From Thiotrichaceae bacterium (GTDB lineage Bacteria > Pseudomonadota > Gammaproteobacteria > Thiotrichales > Thiotrichaceae): a stretch of DNA of 5,531 nucleotides. The stretch lies in assembly GCA_027009095.1 (NCBI GenBank), contig JALVDG010000028.1, positions 1 to 5,531 of the forward strand, written 5' to 3'. Made by a program: the position numbers and the translations under genes. The notes under the pieces are model-generated. The model searched no databases. It had not been told where the DNA came from and saw only the letters and a program-made list of their open reading frames with translations. Position 1 is the first letter of the stretch; every line of letters starts with the position of its first letter. Of the stretch, positions 1 through 5,531 are shown piece by piece.

Positions 1-226
1 AAATAGCCGTTTGAGCTTGCATTGCAGAGGCGCTTACACTTCCCGATGTAGGTAACATAAAAGCATTATCAAACTCTGGAGAGGTTAAATCAGGCGGAAA
101 CTCAAGAGACTTAATTGAATAGCTATTTTTATAGTTAACCCCATTGCTTGTATCTGTCAGTTTAGCGATGCTTGCACATCCAGATAACGAAACCAAAATG
201 GAACTTACAACAATCACATTTTTCAT
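1..226 (-). CDS. bamC: BamC (NlpB) outer-membrane assembly lipoprotein, N-terminal 75 residues only (gene runs off the window)
   Basis: The frame opens with ATG at 226 and stays open to the window edge; an in-frame TAA lies just upstream, and no other ATG fits. Residues 1-16 form a short lipoprotein signal peptide (Lys2, hydrophobic core) ending in the lipobox Leu14-Ser-Gly-Cys17. Residues +2 and +3 after the cysteine are Ala and Ser, so there is no Asp+2 inner-membrane retention signal and outer-membrane sorting is expected. The mature start is polar and contains LEFPPDLTSP at residues 41-50, which matches the Pro-Pro-Asp-Leu-Thr-x-Pro element of BamC N-termini from many gammaproteobacteria. 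In known BamC this unstructured arm lies along BamD, in the complex that folds outer-membrane beta-barrels. The gene sits 46 bp after dapA, the classic dapA-bamC order, with no terminator between, so cotranscription is inferred. AAGG (237-240) and AGG (231-233) are possible ribosome binding sites. The C-terminal BamC domains are outside the window, so the identity rests on the signal, the motif and the context. Confidence 0.78.
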   Translation of the reverse strand, partial: MKNVIVVSSILVSLSGCASIAKLTDTSNGVNYKNSYSIKSLEFPPDLTSPEFDNAFMLPTSGSVSASAMQAQTAI

Positions 227-272
227 ATAACCTAAGCCTTAACAATCCTTATCATCCAAAAACCAGAATGAT

Positions 273-1151
273 TTAGTGATTTACTCCCGCAATTCTCATC
301 GCTTCTAATAATTCATCATGATATTCATCTGATAAAGTAACTAAAGGCAAGCGAATCCCTTTGCTTCCAAAGCCCATTTTGTACATGGCCCACTTTACAG
401 GAACAGGATTTGACTCGATAAACACCTTTTGATGTAAACTTTGTAATGGCTTATTAATAGCTTCAGCTTTAGATCGATCCCCTGCTATAGCTGCTGCACA
501 CATATCATGCATTGCTCGAGGCACAATATTCGCAGTTACCGAAATATTACCCGTACCACCTAAAAGCATCAGTTCCATTGCCGTTGTATCATCGCCACTA
601 AACAGATCTAAACGATCACCACAAAGCTCCAATATTCTTTGTGCCACTAGCATATCACCTGTTGCTTCTTTTATTGCAACTATATTATCAATATCAGCTA
701 AACGCGCTGTCGTTTCTGGTAATAAGTCACAAGCCGTGCGACCTGGTACATTATATAAAATCTGCGGAATCGCTACTTTTTCTGCTATAAGCTTGTAATG
801 TTGATAAAGCCCTTCTTGTGTGGGTTTATTATAGTAAGGTGTTACCAATAAACAGGCATCAGCACCATCTTGCTTTGCCGCTGCTGTTAATTCTAGTGCT
901 TCAGCCGTATTATTAGAACCTGTCCCAGCCACCACAGGAATCTTACCCTTCACCAACTCAACCACACGTTTAACAACATGACGATGCTCTTTATGAGATA
1001 AGGTTGCTGATTCTCCTGTTGTCCCCATTGCCACAATAACATCTGTTTGGTTTTTTAGATGAAAATCAACTAGAGCCTCTAATGCTTCTTCGTCAATACT
1101 CCCATCATCTGTCATTGGTGTAATCAGTGCCACCATACTTCCACGTAACAT
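273..1151 (-). CDS. dapA: 4-hydroxy-tetrahydrodipicolinate synthase (DapA), 292 aa, complete
   Basis: This cytoplasmic class I aldolase condenses pyruvate with L-aspartate-4-semialdehyde, the first committed step towards diaminopimelate and lysine. The protein is a single TIM barrel. Counting from the chosen Met it is 292 aa, the length of the E. coli enzyme, and the key positions keep E. coli numbering: Schiff-base Lys161 in IKEATG, the proton-relay residues Thr44, Tyr107 and Tyr133, substrate carboxylate-binding Arg138, Thr45 in GTTGES, and Ile203. The lysine-inhibition pocket is also present: Ser48, Ala49, His53, His56, Asn80, Glu84 and Tyr106. Feedback inhibition by lysine is therefore expected, though not shown. 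The frame can be extended four codons to a GTG at 1163. I prefer the ATG at 1151 because it aligns with the E. coli start (Met-x-x-Gly-Ser-x-Val-Ala) and because GGAG sits 6 nt before it, overlapping that GTG. bamC follows 46 bp downstream and metH lies 364 bp upstream. No frame damage is seen. Confidence 0.97.
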   Translation of the reverse strand: MLRGSMVALITPMTDDGSIDEEALEALVDFHLKNQTDVIVAMGTTGESATLSHKEHRHVVKRVVELVKGKIPVVAGTGSNNTAEALELTAAAKQDGADACLLVTPYYNKPTQEGLYQHYKLIAEKVAIPQILYNVPGRTACDLLPETTARLADIDNIVAIKEATGDMLVAQRILELCGDRLDLFSGDDTTAMELMLLGGTGNISVTANIVPRAMHDMCAAAIAGDRSKAEAINKPLQSLHQKVFIESNPVPVKWAMYKMGFGSKGIRLPLVTLSDEYHDELLEAMRIAGVNH

Positions 1152-1161
1152 TACATTCTCC
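1152..1161 (-). promoter_or_regulatory. Ribosome binding site that decides the dapA start
   Basis: On the minus strand GGAG occupies 1161-1158, followed by a 6-nt spacer and then ATG at 1151. This is a near-ideal Shine-Dalgarno arrangement. It overlaps the alternative upstream GTG (1163-1161), which has no comparable site of its own at the right distance, so the longer 296-aa reading is unlikely. Confidence 0.8.
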
Positions 1162-1323
1162 ACTCTATAATTATTTTAATTGCCTAAGGAACGTATACAC
1201 TCCTCAAAAAGCTCTACTAACATTTAATGATTTCTTCTTTTTTAGCTTTGATAGAAACAAACTAAGAAGAGCAGAAATACAAACAGATATCAACAGAACC
1301 CAATCACCATTTTAAATAAAGTA

Positions 1324-1341
1324 AAAATCAATGATGATTTT
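1324..1341. repeat. Perfect 7-bp inverted repeat, possible operator
   Basis: The sequence reads AAAATCA, a 4-nt spacer ATGA, then TGATTTT, a perfect dyad. It lies about 170 bp upstream of the dapA start. The stem is AT-rich, so a protein-binding site is more plausible than a stable RNA hairpin. It has no T-tract suited to a terminator. No known regulator is assigned, and AT-rich dyads of this size can arise by chance. Confidence 0.4.
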
Positions 1342-1354
1342 ATAGGACACATCT

Positions 1355-1374
1355 ATTAGTTGCAGTCTACTAAT
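1355..1374. repeat. Perfect 6-bp inverted repeat ATTAGT-N8-ACTAAT, possible operator
   Basis: ATTAGT at 1355-1360 and ACTAAT at 1369-1374 are exact reverse complements, separated by 8 nt, with a further T-G wobble pair outside. Half-site centres are 14 bp apart. It is close to the AAAATCA dyad, and one arm contains TACTAA, which recurs elsewhere in this gap. A regulatory role is inferred only from the symmetry and the location between two genes. Confidence 0.35.
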
Positions 1375-1454
1375 GCACCATGAGAAATACAAGAAAGGAT
1401 CAGATCAAAGCCACTTATCTTCGTACTAAGCATAATATTAGACAACAAGCTACT

Positions 1455-1474
1455 AATAAAAGACGGCATCCGCC
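1455..1474 (-). terminator. Weak candidate intrinsic terminator after metH
   Basis: On the minus strand GGCGG, loop ATG and CCGTC form a 5-bp stem (four Watson-Crick pairs and one G-U), followed directly by TTTTATT. It lies about 40 nt past the metH stop, on the correct strand and side. The stem is short, the loop is three bases and the T-tract is interrupted, so termination may be partial. If it works, it separates metH transcription from dapA-bamC. Confidence 0.4.
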
Positions 1475-1515
1475 ACCATTTGTTCTATATATTGCATCTT
1501 ACTGATAATAGCAAA

Positions 1516-4500
1516 CTAAGGATCATAACCTAAGACAGGTGAGAGCCATTTTTCAGCTTCACCTATTGTCCAGTTTTTACGCTTGGCATAATCTTCTACT
1601 TGGTCTCTTTGTATTTTTCCTGTGCCAAAATAACGGCTTTGCGGATGAGCAAAGTACCAACCAGAAACTGCTGCTGCTGGCCACATAGCAAAGGATTCGG
1701 TAAGTTTTATACCAATGCGTTCTTCAGGTTGTAGTAATGTCCAAATTTTAGCTTTTTCGGTATGTTCAGGACAAGCAGGATACCCAGGAGCAGGGCGGAT
1801 GCCTTGGTATTTTTCTTTGATGATCTCTTCATTGTTTAGCGTCTCATCGCTTCGATAAGCCCATAAATATTTGCGCGTTAGCTCGTGCATTTTCTCTGCC
1901 ATTGCTTCGGCAAATCGGTCTGCCAGTGCTTCTAGTAAAATAGCATTGTAATCATCAAAGGCTTTTTTGAAGGCTTCAATACGCGCTTCAATACCAAAGC
2001 CCGCTGCTACGGCAAAACTCCCCATCCAATCTGGCTTTTTCTCACTCTCTGGGGTGATAAAGTCAGCTAAGCAGAAATTCGGCTGTTGATTATTTCGATC
2101 CATCTGTTGACGAAGATGATGTAGCCTTATGTGGCTCTCGTTGCGTGTTTCATCCGTATATAACTTAATATCATCGCCATCACTATTGGCGGGAAAGAAG
2201 CCTAACACTGCTTTTACCGTTAGCCAGTTTTCATCAACAATCAGCTTTAACATTTTTAAAGCATCTGCATGTAATTTAGTTGCTGCTTTTCCTACGACTT
2301 CATCTTCAAGAATGGCGGGATAACGACCAGCTAATTCCCAGCTACGGAAGAAAGGTGTCCAGTCGAAAGTATCAACAAGATCAGCTAATGGATAGTAATT
2401 AAACTGGAGCAATACACCGCCGTTATTCAGCACCTCATAATGATAATCAACACCATTAGGTAACTCGACTTTGCCGTCAAAAACAGCAGGTTTTACAGCG
2501 TGATAATCACTCCAATCAATCTTTAGTTTATTTGCTCTCGCTTGAGCAAGTGTTGCAGACTTTTTATCACGCTGATTACTTGCACGTTTAACTCGCATTG
2601 CCTCGTAATCATCTTTAATGTCTTTTATATAACTCGCTTTTGTATCATTAGACAATAAATCACCAGCTACGCCTACTGCTCGTGAGGCATCGGGTACATA
2701 AACGGTAGCGCCATGATATTGTGGCTCAATTTTCACCGCAGTATGAATTTTTGAGGTCGTTGCTCCACCAATAAGTAGCGGTATTTCAAAGCCTTGTCGT
2801 TCCATTTCTTTGGCTACATTAACCATCTCATCAAGTGAAGGTGTGATAAGACCCGATAAACCAATAATATCGACATTTTCATCTTTAGCCGTTTGTAAAA
2901 TAGTCTCGGCAGGCACCATAACGCCAAGATCAATGACTTCATAGCTATTACATTGCAGTACAATCCCAACAATATTTTTGCCAATATCATGAACATCGCC
3001 TTTTACCGTTGCCATAAGAATCTTGCCGTTGCTACTGACCTCACAGCCTTCTTTTTCGGCGATTAAATGAGGCTCTAGCCATGCGACTGATTTTTTCATC
3101 ACACGTGCCGATTTAACCACCTGTGGTAAGAACATTTTGCCTGAACCAAACAAATCTCCGACCACGTTCATGCCATCCATTAATGGCCCTTCAATCACAT
3201 GGAGAGGACGACCTAAATCGGCTAAAGCTTCCTCGGTATCTTCATCAATAAAGGCATCAATACCTTTTACTAAGGCATGGGCTAGACGTTCGCCAACAGG
3301 TAATTTACGCCATTCTAAATCGGCTTTACTTTCTTTTTGTTTGCCATCGCCGACATAGTTTGGGGCAATATCTGTGAGTCTTTCGGTTGCCTCGTCGTTT
3401 TTATTAAGGACAACATCTTCAACGGCTTCATGTAACTCTTTTGGTAGGTCATCAAGAACAACTAATTGCCCTGCATTGACGATACCCATATCCATACCTG
3501 CTTGAATCGCATGATAAAGAAATACAGCATGGATTGCTTCACGGACAGGGTTATTACCACGATAAGAGAACGATACATTAGAGACACCGCCCGAAACCAT
3601 CGCATAGGGTAGTGTTTCCTTGATAATGCGAGTCGCTTCGATAAAGTCTACCGCATAGTTATTATGTTCTTCGATACCCGTTGCAATCGCAAAAATATTA
3701 GGGTCGAAGATAATATCTTCAGGTGGAAAATCAACAACTTCAGTTAGTATTTTGTAGGCACGTGTACAAATCTCTACTTTACGCTCTTTGGTATCCGCTT
3801 GACCCTCCTCATCAAACGCCATGACGACCGCAGCCGCTCCGTAGCGTTTGATCAATGTCGCTTGACGGATAAAATTCTCCTCACCTTCCTTCATGGAAAT
3901 TGAGTTAACAATGCCTTTACCCTGAATACACTTTAAACCTGCCTCGATAATCTCCCATTTTGAAGAATCCACCATAATGGGGACGCGTGCAATATCTGGC
4001 TCGGCAGCGATTAAGTTTAAGAAGCGAACCATTGCCTCTTTCGACTCCAACATGCCTTCATCCATGTTAATGTCGATAATTTGAGCACCATTTTCAACCT
4101 GTTCTTTAGCAACTTCAAGTGCGGTATCATAATCGCCTTCTTTAATCAGACGCTTAAAACGTGCAGAACCTGTGACATTAGTACGTTCGCCGACATTCAC
4201 AAACAAGCTATCTTTCGCGATATTAAAGGGTTCTAAGCCCGAAAGGCGACACTCAATAGGAATATCAGGAATTTCGCGTGGTGTTGCATCTGCCATTGCA
4301 TCGGCAATCGCCTTAATATGATCAGGGCTAGAGCCACAACAACCACCCACAATATTTAAGAAACCACTATCTGCCCATTCACGAATATGCTCTGCCATTT
4401 CTGCAGGTTCTAAATCGTACTCACCAAATTCATTTGGCAAGCCCGCATTAGGATGAGCAGAAACATGCGTTTTACTGATGCGTGATAGTTCTTGCACATA

Positions 4501-5259
4501 TTGACGCAACATATCAGGGCCAAGCGCACAGTTAAGACCGATAGAAATAGGCTCGGCATGAATAAGTGCATTATAAAAAGCTTCGGTCGTCTGCCCCGAT
4601 AATGTACGCCCCGAGGCATCCGTAATCGTCCCTGAAATCATAATAGGCAGATCAATGCCATCTTCTTCAAAGACAGTTTTAACCGCAAAAATAGCCGCCT
4701 TAGCATTTAAGGTATCAAAAATTGTTTCGATCAAAATAATATCTGACCCACCCTCGATTAAACCACGCGTAGAGACACTATAGTCCTCAACTAAATCATC
4801 AAAACTAATGGCACGAAAACCAGGATCATTAACATCAGGCGACATGCTACACGTTTTACTGGTAGGGCCTAGTACACCTGCAACAAAACGAGGTTGCTCA
4901 GGTGTCGTATATTTATCCGCTGCCTCACGAGCTAATTTAGCACCTGCAACATTCAGCTCATAGGCGAGATCTTCCATCTCATAATCCGACATACTCACCT
5001 GTGTCGCATTAAATGTATTGGTTTCGAGAATATCTGCCCCCGCCTCTAAATACTCCTCATGAATCTCACTAATTACATTAGGCGCAGTAATGGAGAGCAA
5101 ATCATTATTGCCCTTTATTGGCATGTGATAATTAGCAAAACGTTCGCCACGATAGTCGGCTTCTTCCAGTTTACGACGCTGAATCATCGTACCCATCGCA
5201 CCATCGAGAATTAATATTTTTTTTGCAAGGAGATCTTTTAGCTGCTGTGTTTTATTCAT
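1516..5259 (-). CDS. metH: Cobalamin-dependent methionine synthase (MetH), 1247 aa, complete
   Basis: This cytoplasmic enzyme transfers methyl from 5-methyltetrahydrofolate to homocysteine through methylcobalamin, giving methionine and free folate. All four modules are present in order. The homocysteine domain (about 1-350) has zinc ligands Cys244, Cys307 and Cys308 (in GLNCALG and GGCCG). The folate domain (about 351-646) starts at the [13 protein letters not shown] motif. The B12 domain (about 648-895) has the four-helix cap with [16 protein letters not shown], then DVHDIG with cobalt-ligand His757, the Asp755 and Ser808 partners, and GGATTSK. The AdoMet reactivation domain (about 896-1247) has Asp966, Glu1118 and RPAPGY (Arg1155, Gly1159, Tyr1160). 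By recollection E. coli MetH is 1227 aa; the excess here lies mainly just before DWTPFF. ATG 5259 fits the family start, and an in-frame TAA lies close upstream. The ribosome binding site is poor: an A-rich run and no GGAG. The conserved C-terminus (Gly-Tyr-Asp) shows the gene is full length. No frame damage is seen. Confidence 0.98.
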   Translation of the reverse strand: MNKTQQLKDLLAKKILILDGAMGTMIQRRKLEEADYRGERFANYHMPIKGNNDLLSITAPNVISEIHEEYLEAGADILETNTFNATQVSMSDYEMEDLAYELNVAGAKLAREAADKYTTPEQPRFVAGVLGPTSKTCSMSPDVNDPGFRAISFDDLVEDYSVSTRGLIEGGSDIILIETIFDTLNAKAAIFAVKTVFEEDGIDLPIMISGTITDASGRTLSGQTTEAFYNALIHAEPISIGLNCALGPDMLRQYVQELSRISKTHVSAHPNAGLPNEFGEYDLEPAEMAEHIREWADSGFLNIVGGCCGSSPDHIKAIADAMADATPREIPDIPIECRLSGLEPFNIAKDSLFVNVGERTNVTGSARFKRLIKEGDYDTALEVAKEQVENGAQIIDINMDEGMLESKEAMVRFLNLIAAEPDIARVPIMVDSSKWEIIEAGLKCIQGKGIVNSISMKEGEENFIRQATLIKRYGAAAVVMAFDEEGQADTKERKVEICTRAYKILTEVVDFPPEDIIFDPNIFAIATGIEEHNNYAVDFIEATRIIKETLPYAMVSGGVSNVSFSYRGNNPVREAIHAVFLYHAIQAGMDMGIVNAGQLVVLDDLPKELHEAVEDVVLNKNDEATERLTDIAPNYVGDGKQKESKADLEWRKLPVGERLAHALVKGIDAFIDEDTEEALADLGRPLHVIEGPLMDGMNVVGDLFGSGKMFLPQVVKSARVMKKSVAWLEPHLIAEKEGCEVSSNGKILMATVKGDVHDIGKNIVGIVLQCNSYEVIDLGVMVPAETILQTAKDENVDIIGLSGLITPSLDEMVNVAKEMERQGFEIPLLIGGATTSKIHTAVKIEPQYHGATVYVPDASRAVGVAGDLLSNDTKASYIKDIKDDYEAMRVKRASNQRDKKSATLAQARANKLKIDWSDYHAVKPAVFDGKVELPNGVDYHYEVLNNGGVLLQFNYYPLADLVDTFDWTPFFRSWELAGRYPAILEDEVVGKAATKLHADALKMLKLIVDENWLTVKAVLGFFPANSDGDDIKLYTDETRNESHIRLHHLRQQMDRNNQQPNFCLADFITPESEKKPDWMGSFAVAAGFGIEARIEAFKKAFDDYNAILLEALADRFAEAMAEKMHELTRKYLWAYRSDETLNNEEIIKEKYQGIRPAPGYPACPEHTEKAKIWTLLQPEERIGIKLTESFAMWPAAAVSGWYFAHPQSRYFGTGKIQRDQVEDYAKRKNWTIGEAEKWLSPVLGYDP

Positions 5260-5531
5260 AAGGCTTTTTTATTCTAGATTAAGAGACTTCTAATGATAAA
5301 GGTCTTGATAAATTGAGTGGTTCTGCACTTATACGGGTTTGGTTTAAAATTGCAAGTGTATTAATAGGTACTTATGTTTCGCCTTATGCAAAAGAAGTTA
5401 ATGCTGAACACAAAAAAACACAATTATTTAGCATCAAATACTTTACCTTCAAGACATAGACATGTATCCTCTGCCCCTCAAATTTATGCTCGCTCAAAGT
5501 AATGCACGTGTGAATTTGAATTATACCAATG
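5260..5531. other. Region upstream of metH, no assigned gene, continues past the window
   Basis: This 272-bp AT-rich stretch should carry the metH leader and promoter. I see no B12 box or SAM-riboswitch core. A single AGAAGTCT (5291-5284, minus strand) resembles one MetJ box but is not repeated in tandem. At the very edge a minus-strand extended -10 (TG-G-TATAAT, 5528-5520) could start a much longer leader; its -35 would be outside. On the plus strand, frames at 5283-5459 and 5374-5502 have coding-like residue composition, but they are short and unrecognised. Confidence 0.5.
5328..5355 (-). promoter_or_regulatory. Candidate sigma70 promoter for metH
   Basis: Reading the minus strand, TTGCAA (5355-5350) matches the -35 consensus at 4 of 6 positions. 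TATAAG (5333-5328) matches the -10 at 5 of 6, and the spacer is 16 bp. Transcription would start near 5321, leaving a leader of about 60 nt before the metH ATG. The position and orientation are right, and it is the best match I find in the upstream region. AT-rich DNA yields such matches easily. Confidence 0.42.

Larger units (their letters stand above)
1152..1515. other. Intergenic region between metH and dapA, 364 bp, AT-rich
   Basis: I find no recognisable gene here on either strand. A plus-strand open frame running in from inside dapA lacks any coding character and is discarded. Seen on the minus strand are a hairpin plus T-rich tract near the metH end, two perfect inverted repeats around 1324-1374, and several TACTAA words. 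The dapA promoter should lie here, but no strong one stands out. The best match is TTAGTA (1220-1215), a 17-bp spacer and TATACG (1197-1192), only 3/6 and 4/6 matches to consensus. A 15-codon frame (1176-1223, minus strand) precedes dapA. I see no lysine-riboswitch core, although I could only compare conserved words by eye. Confidence 0.6.

Noticed and set aside
1192..1220. TTAGTA-17 bp-TATACG as a dapA promoter
   Set aside because: Only 3/6 and 4/6 consensus matches; too weak to annotate as a feature in AT-rich DNA.
1127..1315. 62-codon plus-strand open frame crossing the start of dapA
   Set aside because: It overlaps the dapA start antisense, has a phenylalanine run from poly-T/A DNA, no ribosome binding site and no recognisable motif.
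2129..4619. Four short open frames inside metH (about 2129-2323 and 3137-3358 on the plus strand, 2814-2996 and 4410-4619 on the minus strand)
   Set aside because: Each lies entirely within the strongly conserved metH coding sequence in another frame and shows no protein family signal.
5284..5291. AGAAGTCT on the minus strand, 7/8 match to a MetJ box
   Set aside because: MetJ operators need at least two tandem 8-bp boxes; the adjacent 8-mers match poorly, and MetJ is confined to some gammaproteobacterial orders.
5371..5388. Direct repeat CTTATG spaced 12 bp apart
   Set aside because: Only two 6-bp copies in AT-rich sequence, likely chance.
5520..5528. Extended -10 element TG-G-TATAAT on the minus strand at the window edge
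   Set aside because: The match is good, but the -35 region is outside the window and the site is about 260 bp from metH, so it cannot be evaluated here.
5260..5531. Cobalamin or SAM riboswitch upstream of metH
   Set aside because: No B12-box-like or SAM-core words are visible, and the likely leader from the best promoter is only about 60 nt, too short for a cobalamin riboswitch. A covariance-model search would settle it.

Overview
The window is an ordinary housekeeping stretch of a moderately AT-rich bacterial chromosome, most likely a gammaproteobacterium. The evidence is the dapA-bamC gene order (BamC is essentially a beta/gammaproteobacterial Bam-complex lipoprotein), a DapA that lines up without gaps with the E. 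coli enzyme as I recall it through its catalytic core, and a full-length four-module MetH of the E. coli type. I cannot name the genus from sequence alone. All confident genes lie on the minus strand.

Layout, read in the direction of transcription (high to low coordinates): 5260-5531 is the upstream region of metH. It holds a plausible sigma70 promoter, and on the opposite strand two overlapping short frames that look faintly coding-like but that I do not recognise. 1516-5259 is metH, cobalamin-dependent methionine synthase, 1247 aa, intact. 1152-1515 is a 364-bp AT-rich gap with a weak terminator-like hairpin just after metH, two perfect inverted repeats, and repeated TACTAA words. 273-1151 is dapA, 4-hydroxy-tetrahydrodipicolinate synthase. 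Its best start is an ATG four codons inside the longest frame, supported by a GGAG ribosome binding site. 1-226 is the 5' end of a lipoprotein gene, best read as bamC, running off the window.

Functionally, dapA feeds the lysine/meso-diaminopimelate branch of the aspartate family, supplying the peptidoglycan cross-linking residue. MetH completes the methionine branch and recycles 5-methyl-tetrahydrofolate. BamC belongs to the outer-membrane beta-barrel assembly machine. The dapA-bamC pair is probably cotranscribed (46-bp gap, no terminator seen). metH is probably a separate upstream unit.

I see no mobile element, CRISPR array, rRNA or tRNA, recognisable riboswitch or defence system, and no convincing undescribed system. 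The points most worth a second look are a segment of about 22 residues in MetH just ahead of the AdoMet-binding reactivation domain, the repeats between metH and dapA, and the possible gene relic upstream of metH.
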